From: Lucifuga dentata
Lineage: Eukaryota; Chordata; Actinopteri; Ophidiiformes; Bythitidae
Length of the DNA: 64,000 bases
Direction: 5' to 3'
Assembly (NCBI GenBank): GCA_014773175.1
Contig: VXCM01000047.1
Coordinates: forward strand, 248,001-312,000
The notes beneath the pieces are model-generated. The model ran no database searches, was not told where the DNA came from, and worked only from the letters and a program-made list of their open reading frames with translations. A program made the position numbers and the translations under genes. Shown here piece by piece: positions 12,321-24,309 of the stretch. Every line of letters starts with the position of its first letter. Position 1 is the stretch's first letter.

Positions 12321-13227
12321 TGGGTCACCCATCAGTCAAACAGTGAGGTCATACTGTGATGTCGTCTTCCTCTGATTTTCTGTTATTTAGGTTTATATTC
12401 CTGGAGTTCTTTTTAAATACCCAGCTTTTCTTTTTATTAATCCAACCAAAATGGTATTACTCCTGCTTGAAATGATGCACATCTCTTCCTGTGTACCACT
12501 GGATTTCATTAAGGTTATATGATTAAAGTTATAGCATAATTAAGAAACATTTTTTATTTTATTTTGGCTATGAAGCCTTCGAGCAGCCTTTCATAACACC
12601 ATGGTTGTTTCAGCAGAAATCATAACTGTATGAGCTGAAACTTTTTTTCTCTTTGCCACTTCATAGTCAGGAGGAGAAGGGGGTCAGTTTCTCATCTTTG
12701 TGTAACCACGCTGTAGTCTAATCTATGAGTGTTAGTTTTAACCTCATTATTTATATAAAAAGCAGGCTTCTTTCCACAGCCTTTGTTGGGATAGAATGTG
12801 TTTTACTGAGATACAGGAAGAGAAAGCCCAAACCTCCTGCAGGGGTTGAGTACTAATGTATAAACTGTTCCTTTGTGTTTGCAGGGGCTCACACTTTTCC
12901 TGAGGCTCATTTTGATGCATTTCTAATTCCCTCTAAATAACACATTTCATATTATTCTACTTATATTATATGGTGCCCTTTGTCCCCTGGTTTACTTAAA
13001 AAGGCAGTGGACAAATGACATCTGTTACACGGTCCCCACATAATTTCTCCATCTGACAAAACTTTACCTCCAAAATGGAGGGAATTGAGATCGTTTGTTT
13101 TGTTTTGTGACCATTGTTAGTTAGTTTCCTGTGCTTTCTTTCTTTGTACCATCTTCTTCAAAAGTCTTGAAACCTCGCTGCTGCTGTTTTGCTATGTTCA
13201 AAAATAATGGGACTTGTCTTCTTCTTT
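12321..13227. other. Non-coding stretch, nothing recognised
   Basis: AT-rich unique-looking sequence with no exon, RNA gene or repeat that I can support. Confidence 0.6.
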
Positions 13228-13375
13228 GGGCTGAGGAAGCTTGTGTCTGATCAATCACCAATGTTCAGTCTTGCGAGCTCCACCCAGCAGTTTCTTAAGC
13301 GTTGGATAGTGCTACCCTGGGGTAGGAGCTAAAGAATGGTTCAGGGACCGTGCTTCTACTAAGAAAAAGTGTCTG
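13228..13375 (+). repeat. Dispersed repeat R2, copy 1
   Basis: It shares ctccacccagcagtt (13278-13292) and aaagaatggttc (13331-13342) with the segment at 56690-56840, where the same two words occur in the same order at nearly the same spacing (39 against 44 bp). I recognise this as a teleost interspersed repeat with an actccacccagcagttcctgaa core. No coding capacity is seen. Confidence 0.6.
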
Positions 13376-14000
13376 TGAAGCAAGGAAACTTCACAAGTTC
13401 TTGAAAATATTCCTGAGATGCAAAAGGCATTATTATTGAATGATGATTATCTAATGCATGTTTCTCAGAGGTTTACCTTCTTACACATAATGATGTTTCC
13501 ATGATGCTATCACCATGCTGTCACACAATAATAAAAAAATTATGTAGTTTGTGAATTCAGTCTCCAAATCTAAATTTTAGTGTTTCACTTCACATCAGCC
13601 CAAAGAGCTTTCTTAGTATAAAATGCTTATAGTTTGGAGCTAACCACTGAGAAGGTAACTGGCTTTTCATATACTGTAGAAAGCATCATGCAGGGATCTA
13701 CGTGGAGGAATGACTGGATAATTATAGGAAATGCAAGATGGATTTTTCCAAAATGCATTATTGATGAACATGCACAACTCTCATTCAAAAGTATTGGAGG
13801 TATGACAGTTGTAATATCAAATTATAATAAGGACCTATGGATTGTACATAACATAAAAAGCAAATGTATAGTACAAATATGATCACTGTATACTTTGCAA
13901 TGCTTTCTAAAAAGCTGTGGTTCTTTGACCCCATCTACTGAGGTTTAACCTACCACAGCCAACTGAAATCAAATAAGATTATTGGTTCAGAGCAGGTTAT
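13376..14000. other. Non-coding stretch
   Basis: The 82-codon plus-strand frame at 13634-13882 has no recognisable domain and AT-driven composition. Nothing else is seen. Confidence 0.6.
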
Positions 14001-14009
14001 TTAGCTACA

Positions 14010-14560
14010 TTGCAATTTGCAGAGAAATGATGTTGCGTTTAGCCAAAGTGCATAAATAATGTAAAACCTCAGTAAATGTCCAATTAGCTTTTGACATAAT
14101 TGTGGCTTGTGGAGTACTGTGAATAAAGGAATTATGAGGGACTTGGAAAGGGGTGAAGAGTTAACCGTGTGCCAAAGACCTGAAGATATCATTCAGAGGA
14201 CAGGGAGGAAATGAGTGGAAGGGAGGAGAAAGGCATGACCTCTTCTGGCCACACAACCTTGGCTAAAGGATTAACCAAACAGCGACCACTGACAAACACT
14301 CAGGAAATCAGAACCACATGCTTGAAGGGAGGTGCGCTGAGGTGCTTATTTGTTTTTGGTAAATTAATGGGGGCTAATTGATAATGTCATTACATCATGG
14401 GAGGGGCACATGGAAGGGCAAGAGGAAAAATCAAGGAATGCTGCCCATCAATCCTCTTTGGATACCAGTTGCTGGTCTCATTCCACCCATCTGTCCAGCT
14501 AACCAAGAGCAGACCTGCACCCTTTGCAGGATATGACATGGCCACAGCAGTCTCACATCT
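14010..14560. promoter_or_regulatory. Candidate conserved enhancer block
   Basis: Repeat-free sequence with TCCAATTAGC and TTTGACATAATTG near 14080-14105, GGATTAACC near 14268, and AAATTAATGGGGGCTAATTGATAA spread over 14360-14385. Homeodomain cores and TGACA words are dense compared with its surroundings. No comparative evidence is available. Confidence 0.25.
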
Positions 14561-15408
14561 TTTACAAGCCTCACTTAGAACAACTTAAGTGGTTATCACA
14601 TAAATTCTACTCTGATTTGCCAAAAGGTTTTAGGTTTTAGCACAAACCTCCATGGGAGCCATACAAGTATTATTTCACCAAGGCATTTATAGTCATCACA
14701 TCATGTATACTCATAATATCTAATAATTTCAGTATGTTTGATAAATCTGAATGTGCTTTTATGTCTCGTATGTTTTTCCACAAATAGCATTTAAGATACT
14801 GGTTACAATACTGGTCTAATACTGGTTAAAATGTTTAAACCTTTTAAATAATTTCACTATAAGCTTTAAACTCTCATATAGGAGTTCCATAATACAACAT
14901 AAAAACACCTCAAAGTGGACAAAAAAAGCATTAATATGAATTTCTAATTTTGATAATAATCATATTTACCATATTTAGAAATTTAACTGGACAGAAGAAC
15001 TCTGCACTTCATTTGACTGTATCTGTATACAATCAGCAGCACTTTGGAGCAAAACTTGAGAGCAAGTGCAGCTGCGAGGAAGAGGATTGTGGCTAATGTG
15101 CTGCACAAGTGATTTAGGAGACAGCGAGGAGGTTTAGAGAAGGAAAACAAGTTCATTACACTTCCATACTTGCATATCGCTCCCCAAAGGCCTATCAATG
15201 AAAACAGTGGAAAAATGAGCGGGCCTCATTCTCTTCTCAAAAAGTTATTAGAAGGAGCCCCGGGGTGAACATGCCACTTACAGTTCTTACCCTGACACCC
15301 TCGACCTCAAACTCTCTGGGGTCACTACTTCATTTCCAACACTTGTATTGCTTTTAGCTCACCAAGCACAACTTTCATGCTTTCTCTCAAACAGCTTAAG
15401 CTGGTTTT

Positions 15409-15466
15409 GTGTGTGCGTGTGTGTGTGTGCGTGTATGTGTGTGTGTGTGTGTGTGTGCGTGCGTGC

Positions 15467-15510
<44 letters not shown>
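15409..15510. repeat. GT microsatellite, about 102 bp
   Basis: Long GT array with interspersed GC steps (gtgcgtgcgtgc). Alternating purine-pyrimidine tracts of this length can adopt Z-DNA. Confidence 0.95.
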
Positions 15511-16057
15511 AGGTTGCAGAGGTGGTGTGATGGCAGGTGATTACAAATGTCTCCGTTCTAGCATAATTGGATCAAGCTGACTCAAAGCTTATTGAACAAG
15601 ATCTTAGTTGTTTCAGAGCAGATGGATTAACAATTAAATTTGTTTGGTAAGACCGTGGAATACACCTTGAACAGAGAATAAGATGCATTAATGTGAATAA
15701 ATTAGGTTCTTCCCACAGGGAATTTCATTAGCAGGGGATTCTTTCTCATAGCCTCCCAAAAGACTTTTCTCAGGCTCACTTTTCATCATTTCAATGGGGA
15801 GGAATGTCTACAGTAATACTGATCTCTCTCTTAGCATAGCATGTTTAATTACATCAGAACTAATCAGTTTTACAGTTAATACTCTAAAATCATAACTTCT
15901 TCATTAAAAAGTCACAGCCTAATAAAATATTGTGAAAGTCAGCTAATCCACACAGCTCTCACAATCATAATAAAATCTAAAATATTTTATTACTGTCTTA
16001 TTTTGCACATTAGAATTCTGTTAAATATTTGCTGATAATTGTTGGAAAATAAAATTG

Positions 16058-16331
16058 TTAGAAGGACAAGAATAAGAGGATAAGAGGAAGAACAGGAAAA
16101 AGATGGGGAACACGTGTGACAAGAAAAGGAGGAGGAAGAGAAAAATGAGGAACAAGGTGAGGAGGGAGAGGAAGAAGGGACAGAAGAAAAGGAGGAAGAA
16201 GAAACAGGAAAAAGGAGGAAGATGAAGAAGGGGAGGATGAAGAAAGGAGAAAGATGAAGAAGGAAAGAAGAAGAGGGGAAGAAGGAAGATAAGAGGAAGA
16301 CAAAGAAAAAGAAGAGGAGAAACAGGAATAA
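16058..16331 (+). repeat. Homopurine (GA-rich) tract, about 270 bp
   Basis: Almost unbroken A/G on the plus strand built from gaagaag, aggagg and gaagatgaag units, with very few pyrimidines. The opposite strand translates as Ser/Phe/Leu-rich low-complexity peptide, which is a composition artefact and not a gene. It could form triplex (H-DNA). Confidence 0.9.
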
Positions 16332-17580
16332 ATAATGTGCTCTATACAGCAAGGCTACAAAGGCACCAGGGTGACTTTGTCGTGCAAAGTTATTGTTATG
16401 GTTTAAGTAAAATTATATAGATCATTGAAATGATCATATTCTATAAAACATTATGTTGAACTAATTTTCGTTATATCAGTTATCAGCTCAGGATTCCTGT
16501 GCTTTGCCAAGCTGATAAATTTTAAAAAATCACTATAAAAGAGACGTTAAACCTACTCAGAGGAATATCTCTGCCAGGATCTGGGTTTGATGTGTTTATG
16601 AGGAGTGAGGTTTTTAGAAATATGTGATGTGGCTGAAACCGCAGTAACTGTGTAAGAGCAATACTTTTCACATTAAATTCAACCAGCAAGTCATTAAACT
16701 AGTGCAGAACCTACCAAAACGGCTTTGACTCTGTGAGTCTCACCAACTGCACAAAGATATGAGCTCCTCAACAGAGCCGAGTCTGCAGTTAGCATATTAG
16801 CCTGACAGAGGAAAATAATTTGTCACAACCTTATTTTAAAGCACTATGAATGTCATCCTGTGTTGCTGCTCTTAATTGAAATGTAGTTGGCCAAGCCAGG
16901 AAATATATGGGCACACATGGATGTGTCGGTAGAATGTTTTATGGTGATGGTCACCACAGCTGGTTAATATTAGCATCCTCCTTACTGTATACTTTACATT
17001 CCTCATGTCAGTTTTAGTTTGATTTATCCTTGAGAGGTTAGCAGTAGATAAAAAGAGTTTCGTGTTTTATCAAATCAGATTTTCTGATAATGAGTAGAAC
17101 TAAGTAGATAAATATGTAAAACATTTTTACATTAGGTGCGAGGTCATTTGTGAGACAACCGTACGCGTTGGAATAATATTGTGATCGTGATTTACGGCGA
17201 ACCTCTTGAGGTTTGTCATCTGCAAATGATTCCGGCTAGAGGACCGAGCCATTTCATGCGGCTGAGAGCTTCAGAGGAGAACTTCATTCAGAGAGCACAG
17301 AGGTACGGCTGAAAGTCTAACAGCTGCAGCAGAGGAAATAATTTACACTGTGTGTGCTCATCTTTAGCGGATCTCTCTGTCGTTTCAGTGCTCAATTAAA
17401 CCTGTTCATCACCACCTTTTACATCTCAATGGAAACTTTTAAATTCTCTCTCTGTAAAACTGCTTTGCTTTGAGATCTGTTATGCTACAAATACACCAGC
17501 AGAGACAAGTGACTCAATCCGATTTTTTTCTTTTTCCCTCACGTGTTACATATCAGATCTGCATTGTGAACATGTAAACT

Positions 17581-18062
17581 GGTGCTGCACAATTAATTGA
17601 ATTCAAATCAAAATCGTGAAATGACTGCATCCATTACTAAACCATAAAAATCTCTGACTTAATTAAATATATGATATACTTGATATATGAGAGAGGAGTG
17701 CTCTAAAATGCATCATTACAGTAGTGGTAGTTTGGAGAGTTTGTCATGGTGGTCAAATCTAAACCACTGCTTACAGTCGGGTGCTTTTCCAGTTCATGCA
17801 AAAGACACCACAGCGTGAAGGATGCTGTCATTGTGACACGCCTGAAGTCCTTATAAGAACCACGAGGCAGTGCTAGCATTACCGTAATTACCATAGTGCA
17901 TGGCAGGAGTCCTAGTGCTACCCTTATGACTTCATTTTATAGTGCATCCCACATTTATGTCTTAATTTAATTACATCTACTTGGATGTTTGTCAAAATCC
18001 CAGTTTAAATGACAGCATATGTGGCCGTAATCGCAATATGTTTTTTTGACCGGTTGTGCAGG
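17581..18062 (+). mobile_element. hAT-like non-autonomous DNA element, about 480 bp
   Basis: The left end reads ggtgctgcacaattaattga with aaatcaaaatcgtg following. The right end (gtaatcgcaatatg...gttgtgcagg) is its diverged inverted counterpart: reverse-complemented it begins cctgcacaacc. I know a gggctgcacgattaatcg...aatcgtgcagccc element that is common in fish genomes, and this matches its ends. Target-site duplication is not clear and there is no transposase frame, so this is a decayed MITE. Confidence 0.6.
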
Positions 18063-18600
18063 TACATTTGAAAATCACATTGATCATCTCCAGTTTGTTT
18101 TGGCCCACATTCATATGTGAAAATAAGCCTTGTGTATTGAATTATTTGCCACAGCAACATGCATTCTGACTGGCATGTCATAAAATGTGGCACTTCTACT
18201 TTGTCCACATATAAATGACTTAGTAACAATCATTGCTGTATGTACCAGCTCCTTCTCTGCCTTAACATATAATAATCATGTCATTTTGCACATTTAAAGA
18301 TAGTTTTTGTCTCATTTGAATTATTTGCAGTGATTTGTTTACCATCTTGTAAATTCTAGTTTGCGTGTGCTAGTTGTTTCAGGCCTAAACCATGTAAACA
18401 AAGATACTGGATATGAGTCTTTTTTTTTTTTTTTTTTTTTAAAGATGTAAACAGGCTATCAAAAAATCAGTTCGAAAATAAAATTTGAATTGAGCATCAA
18501 GGCCTGCAGTGTAAATGTAGCCTCAAAGAACATACAGGTACAGATACGTTACACCTTATTGTCATAATCTCTCTATGTTCTTTACTGAGAGCTGAAAATG
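18063..18600. other. Non-coding stretch with poly-T
   Basis: It contains a T tract at about 18420-18440. Nothing else is recognised. Confidence 0.6.
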
Positions 18601-19000
18601 GTTTGCCCTTCCCCCCTTTGGTGAACCTTGCCACAACCCCGGGCTCCTGAACTCACTTGTACATTTTAGGCCTTGATAATAAACCAACATCTGCAGAACT
18701 TACAAGTGCTTTACCAGAGTTAATTGAGTAAATTGAAGCAAGCTGCAGAGCAGTGCTGATCTATGATCCCCTGTTGAGGGCCCAGAAGGGAGACAACAGA
18801 TTTACTGCGAGGATAGTGGGCGGCCTTTTGTTCAGGCCCTGGTTCATGGGAAGTTTGAGGTCAGTCAGGATTAAAATATCTTAGAGAACAAATGGAGTAA
18901 TTTGAGTGTAATAAAAGGAGTGCTCTGCCAGTTTTTACCAAGGATCCAGGTGTGATTTATTTGATTTTAAGCCCCATGTCCCTTTTTCATCATTTTTACC
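18600..19000. promoter_or_regulatory. Candidate conserved enhancer block
   Basis: Repeat-poor block with CCTTGATAATAAACC, GAGTTAATTGAGTAAATTGAAG, AGGATTAAAATATC and GAGTAATTTGAGTG words between about 18670 and 18915. Motif clustering suggests an enhancer, with no other support. Confidence 0.23.
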
Positions 19001-19778
19001 CTTGCCTTATTATTAGGGATTTATAGATAACATGAAAATTGGCCCTTATTAACAAGATCTTTAGTTCTGGTTGACATAACCCAGAGAGAAGGAGTCGTGC
19101 ATATGAGCACAAAGGAAAAATGTCTGCTCCTTTTCTGGGGGCAGTTGTAGATTATGACAAACTATTTAGATTCATCAAGGAAACACAGACTGAAGATGCA
19201 CTTACCCAAAGGATGCAAATTTAGATAACACTTAAATACATTTTGTACTTTCATTAAACATGTTTCCTCTCCTATATTTGCCTGTCAATAAACTGTGTAG
19301 AAGAATAAATGCTTTGTGCAACAGTGCAAGGAAAGAGAAGTTGCTATCATTGCTCGTAAGTTATCTATACTCTGCAAGTACCAAAATCACCCAAAAGATC
19401 TAGTGAGGGGCAGACAGAGATATGTTAAGAAAGCATGCATATCAGATTCATTTGGAAGAGGCATAACAATTTCAGGGAGAGTTTCAAGAGTTTGATCCTC
19501 AGCCTGATTTTCTCCCATAGGAAAGATCGAGGTGGCTATGGTGCTCTTTTCATTGGGTGATTATGTCAAATTGAGCATTAAAGTGAACTGCTCAAGGGCC
19601 CCTGTAGAATGCGAGTGAGTAGATGTGACTGGCATTGATGGCACCATGAGGGCTGAATGTGCTGTTACTCACTGATGTGTACAGAAAAAATAGCCTCAAA
19701 TGTTTGTTTTGTCTCCCCAGCAGTTTTCATTTGTGTGTGGGTTTAATTAACTTTGGCTACTGTTCATTTTAGCTTGTT

Positions 19779-19800
19779 CCAATAAAGTTAATTTTATTGG
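19779..19800. repeat. Short perfect inverted repeat containing two opposed CCAAT words
   Basis: CCAATAAA, a six-base spacer, then TTTATTGG. Both arms are exact. It could be an NF-Y-like pair or chance in AT-rich DNA. Confidence 0.5.
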
Positions 19801-20559
19801 TTAGAAAGTGTTTATTTTAGTTATTGCTAGACATTTTACACTGTTTTTTAAACAACTTTTTCTTCTCAGAGGTGATAAAAGTTATAGAATTATTTTCTTT
19901 TGTTAATTGTACTTGCCCACATTCAATGAAAACAGTGCCAAAATGTGTAGCATCAGAGCAAATAATTTACCAGAAACACATGGATGATTTTTGGTGGATG
20001 CCTTGAGTCAACCTATAGGCCAGTGTGTAATGTGGTTCTGTATATTCAAGGCTGGTTAGATAACAAAATCTTCAGAGTGGGTGGCAGACACGAGATTTGG
20101 AAGACAAAGGCAAGAGGATTTAAATGTGGCTTTGAGTTTTGAACAATGAAGTGATGGTGCAAATATGCCTTGATGGCTGAGCCGGCCTCTTCCATGTAAC
20201 AAAGAGAACTGCTACTGATTTCAGTGCAGCCTGAATTTTCTTTGATGTTACAGCCACCAGCAGAGAATCCAAGAAGAGAAACGGAGCTGGTCGGTCACTC
20301 TGGAACAAGGCTCACAAAAGCTGAGCTCAGAACTGCTGAGCTCTGAGTTTTACACCTGGCCTTGAACCAGCTCTTACTCTGCTGTAGTTTCCATCATATA
20401 AACCTGGTACATAGAGGCTGCTCAAGTGTGAGAGAGCTTTGGATGCCCGAATCTCGTTTTTAAGATCATTTTAGTACGTTTTTATTTTTTGTGCTCATAC
20501 ATTGATAGACACAACCACAGTTGTGTCTTCACAAACACATAATCAGCACCTATTAGCAC

Positions 20560-20597
20560 AAAAAAAAAAAAAAAAAAAANAAAAAAAAAAAAAAAAA
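20560..20597. repeat. Poly-A tract broken by N at 20580
   Basis: Thirty-seven A with one N, followed by A-rich caacacaaaa sequence. Assembly join in a homopolymer. Confidence 0.85.
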
Positions 20598-22144
20598 TCA
20601 ACACAAAAAAAAAACCAAAACAAAACAGATCCATGCAATGCTACTAATGTTCATGTTTCAAATCAGAGTTATAGTCATTTTGTCTGATTTGCAGTTGTTA
20701 TTTAGAACTGAGGAAGAACACAAATCATGGATAGTGGATATAGTGTCTCATACTGCAGATAGCATTGTAGGTCTCTGTAAGATTAAGGACAGGATTATAC
20801 TTCATGTTACACGTATGCATGAAAGCTGCCAAGCATATCCAGAGTTCATGTGAAGTGTTAGTTGTGAACGTCTTCCAGGTTTAGCATTTGTAAGATGCAA
20901 GGGGCAGTATGTCAACAGTACAGTACAACCAGAAAAATGGTTAAAAGTTTTGAGGAGTATATGAACAACATAGCAACTGTGTGTGCAAGCTTATTCATAT
21001 GTGTAGTCATGGCTGTAATTCTAAAAGGATTATATTATAGAGTTAAATTAGATGTAAATTTTTTTTCTGGGCCACTTTAAAGATATTTATTCAGTTTTAT
21101 AAAAAAGAGAAAAAAAATCTCTGCATGAATGCTGTATGAATCAAATGTAAGAGAAGCTCTTGGGGAGTATCCATCTGCCGCTATATTGCAGCAGTTGATG
21201 TTGAAACCATTTGGTGGAGGAGCGCTTAACAACATCCAGGCACGACATGTGCAATGTTGCAGCAACTTACAGCGACGGCGCAGGTCTCTGCTGAGGTCAC
21301 TGCAGTTCATTCGTGTAAGGCAGCTCACAGGTCACTGAGAGTCAAGAGTTCATTCAGGGCTGCACTGGCTTTAGCTGAGATCACTGTGAATCTGCTGTGA
21401 CTTCAAGGCTGATTCTGCTCTTCACGTGACCAAACCAAAGCAGACGAGTGGCAGGTCAATCATGGACCCCACTTTGAGAACCAATGTCATAACTATGAAT
21501 GAAGCTGTATCAGCAACTCACTTTTCATTGGAGTGAGTAATGATCAACATATGTAGCAGCCATGGCAATATTTTTGCTGTTTTGCTGCAGGCAGGATACC
21601 ATCCTGAATGTGTAACTCCAGCTGTCTGTAACAGGAACATCCCCTGCTAGCTTGCTGTTGTTATTGCTCACAGTCAAGGGATTGAAATGTACAAACAGCC
21701 TTAGCTGGTGGGGCAAATTGCCCTGTGGCATTTCCTAAGCACATTCCCCAGCGAAGCATCTTCCGACTCTTAGCCCCGTCTTTAAAGTGTGTAATGTTTT
21801 TTAAAAGTTCCCATTTCCAGGTGAGCATTCACAGGTGAGGATAGTTAGCATGTGACTGCAGGGATTCACCAATTAAAGCCGCCACTGCCTCAACTTTATT
21901 GCTTCTCAACTGCCATGTGAATAGCTGGAATCATCTGAAGCAGACATTCACCTCAGTGGTTCTGATTAAGGAATAATGAAAAATATATATAATATATTTT
22001 ATATAGCTGGCTCATTTGTAGGATTTTTTTCTTCCAGGAAGTTCACAGGATACATATAAGAAACAGAAAGACAATGGATTTATCTAATACATAATAATCA
22101 AATTACAGAGAATTACTGCAGTTTCTTCTACACTCTCCCATTGG

Positions 22145-22189
22145 ACACACACACACACACACACACTCACACACTCACACACTCACACA
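22145..22189. repeat. CA / CACACT microsatellite
   Basis: A CA run grading into repeated cacact units. Confidence 0.9.
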
Positions 22190-22339
22190 GACAGCCCCAT
22201 CTGTCTAATAAGGACGTTCACAAGCAAAAAATTAAAGCATATGCTATCGTCACTGAAGATGATTAAACGTTTCGGCAGGATCTGGCTACATTCCCAACAC
22301 AAATTTGCAACCAGATCTTTCTCATGTTTCTTGTTGAAG

Positions 22340-22363
22340 CACACACACACACACACACACACA
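22340..22363. repeat. CA microsatellite (12 units)
   Basis: Uninterrupted CA dinucleotides, only 150 bp from the CA/CACACT array at 22145. Confidence 0.9.
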
Positions 22364-22639
22364 AGTCTCATTATCTTGCCCAAAATACAAAGGCAATATT
22401 CCCCATGCCAATAAATTTCCTTATGATTGGATGCAAAAGATAATTAGCCATGTTGTATCGGTGGACTGCCAGCCACGGCATCTCTTGAAACCTTTCACAC
22501 CCGGACGTGGCCAACAATTGGCTCCTCGCCTCCCTCATTCACATAGACTCAGTGAACAACTGCGTGAGGGGTTCACAATGGGAAGGGGAGGGCCTAACAC
22601 ACAGAGCAAAACAGGGTGAGAGAGCAAGGGAGGAAAGGT

Positions 22640-22658
22640 GGGAGGGGGAAAGGGAGGG
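22640..22658 (+). other. Canonical G-quadruplex motif
   Basis: Four G runs (GGG-A-GGGGG-AAA-GGG-A-GGG) with loops of 1-3 bases fit the G3+N1-7 rule. Confidence 0.6.
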
Positions 22659-22757
22659 AGAGAGAGGAATAGCAGGCCAAACTCGTTTTCCGCTTGATGG
22701 GTTAGCTGCAGAGAATGCGCCTTCACTAGGTAAATGATTAAGGGGGGAGGTGGGGAT

Positions 22758-22758
22758 N
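22758..22758. other. Single-base assembly gap
   Basis: One N after a G-rich run, with no flanking duplication detected. Confidence 0.9.
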
Positions 22759-22969
22759 GGACCTATGCTGCTCTACTATTATGTACTTCAAAGGTCTTTG
22801 ACAGCAGGTTAAATGAAAAGCAAATGTGTTGCCCTGCTGCTCAAATACCTCCAGTGTTTTAGCAGGTGCAAGCAATGAAGAGGTGGGCAGTGACAGCAGC
22901 GTGCTGCACCTTGCTTGGGAATCATGGATCCTCCTTTTTTGGGGGACAGCTAGTGCACGAGCAGTGAAC

Positions 22970-22989
22970 AGAGAGAGAGAGAGAGAGAG
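22970..22989. repeat. GA microsatellite
   Basis: Ten GA units inside the 22826-23425 open frame. Confidence 0.9.
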
Positions 22990-23734
22990 GTCGAGCTCTG
23001 CTCAGTGTTCTCACCACTCGAACACAGTGAAAAGGCACGTGGTGCATTTGGTGCAAGTGATGGAGGTGTTACAGACTGAGATCTTAGCTTGGCTCGCTCA
23101 TTTATTGTTCGGGGTCATAACAGTAACATTATACAAAATTTCATGTCAGGTGGATAAAGTGAGCTCAGGTGTTAGCACAGATGAGAACATCAAAGGCTTC
23201 TGTACTTTTTATTCCTCTCCCATATTTCAAAAGGAGAATTCACTTGCACAATTACCTTTTATAGCCTTCTTTTCTGTTTCACAGTTGCTCTCAAGTTTGA
23301 AAGTGGTTTCATATTACTTTGACATGTTTGAATTTGCATGTAAAGCTTATACATTTGAAATCAGAAAAGCTACATATTATAACAAAAGGACTTTTACTTC
23401 CAATAGCCTGAAATCAGATAAGTAAAAAAGGATCATACAAATTCATTGAGCACTACTGCAGATGCCATGTTCTAATATGGATATATTTCTGTAACTGTTG
23501 AAAATATCTTAAAAGTATTTTAGACTGATGAATCAGCATCATCTCAGCTACTCAGGTCATTCATGTTTCTAGATTTATGTGTTATTGAACTCTGTGGCAG
23601 CATATTTTTATTAGATTAGATTCAGATCAGTACCTGGGCTTATGCTAAATTTTACCTCTTGATAGTTATCACATGCCTGAATAATGTTTTTATTCATCCA
23701 ATCAGTGTCTTAGTTTTTGAGAAATAAACAAACA

Positions 23735-23886
23735 AAAAAAAACCTTCCTTCCTCTTTAATTCTTCTTTAAATTTTGCTGAAATTCATGCATTTCTTTTTG
23801 CGATATCCTGCTGACAAACAGACAGAAAAACAAACACCAACTCAAGCATAGCCTCCTTTGGAGGCTATGCTTGAGTTGGTGTTTGG
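23735..23886 (+). mobile_element. Repeat tail ending in a perfect 26-bp foldback
   Basis: The words atatcctgctgacaaacagacag and gcatagcctcc resemble the tail (aatcctgctgacaaacag...cataacctcc) of the 4119-4641 family. The last part, 23831-23856, is followed after only TTT by its exact reverse complement at 23860-23885. The family assignment is by tail words only. The perfect arms suggest recent origin by a snap-back copying or breakage event, or an assembly foldback. Confidence 0.5.
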
Positions 23887-24305
23887 AAATTAGTCCTCAC
23901 TGATTTAAAATAAATATGTACCCATAATATGTACCTAACACTCATCACCTTCTGCTGACAGCATTTTTAAGTGTTAAGTGGTTTTGTTTTCATGCAGACA
24001 ACATTTTACTGGTTACCATTAGTTTGAATAAGATGTTTGTTTTAACATCACATAGGCACATACGATAAGGTAACGTGAGCTTCATTACCAACTACACATG
24101 ATACGCAACTTGATCACACAAGCAGAAATGCAATTAAGGTGAACAAATCCCCACTGAATGATGGTAGTTATCAGAATACTCCATATCAATTATTGTGATC
24201 ATCTGTACTACAATTTGGAGCTAAATAGCAGTAACATAAACAGTGTGGCTTTTATATGATTTCTGTCATGCTCATATGTCTTACTAGCATTCTGATTGTG
24301 TTTTT
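23887..24305. other. Non-coding stretch, nothing recognised
   Basis: AT-rich; no feature that I can support. Confidence 0.6.
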
Positions 24306-24309
24306 GTGT

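Larger units (their letters stand above)
14561..17580. other. Non-coding stretch with GT microsatellite and purine tract
   Basis: Apart from the two simple-sequence features inside it (15409-15510 and 16058-16331), this is AT-rich unique-looking DNA. A CpG-containing patch at about 17160-17340 stands out slightly but has no frame or motif that I can name. Confidence 0.6.
19001..22144. other. Non-coding stretch
   Basis: No gene recognised. Overlapping opposed frames near 21077-21338 are not convincing. A CCAAT-box palindrome is at 19779-19800 and a broken poly-A at 20560-20597. Confidence 0.6.
22364..23734. other. Non-coding stretch with G-rich patch
   Basis: The longest frame of the window (22826-23425, 199 codons) lies here. 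It has no recognisable domain, crosses a GA microsatellite that yields an Arg-Glu run, and has no nearby splice or promoter support, so I do not call it a gene. A G-quadruplex motif is at 22640-22658. Confidence 0.6.

Noticed and set aside
13634..13882. 82-codon frame that reads superficially like protein
   Set aside because: No recognised family and no support from neighbouring frames or splice signals.
15990..16352. 120-codon Ser/Phe/Leu-rich minus-strand frame
   Set aside because: It is the translation of the pyrimidine strand of the homopurine tract.
22145..22363. Spaced CA blocks that could look like a CRISPR array
   Set aside because: They are microsatellites in vertebrate DNA, with no unique equal-length spacers.
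22826..23425. 199-codon plus-strand frame, the longest in the window
   Set aside because: No domain that I recognise, an Arg-Glu run from a GA microsatellite inside it, AT-driven composition in its second half, and no promoter or splice context.
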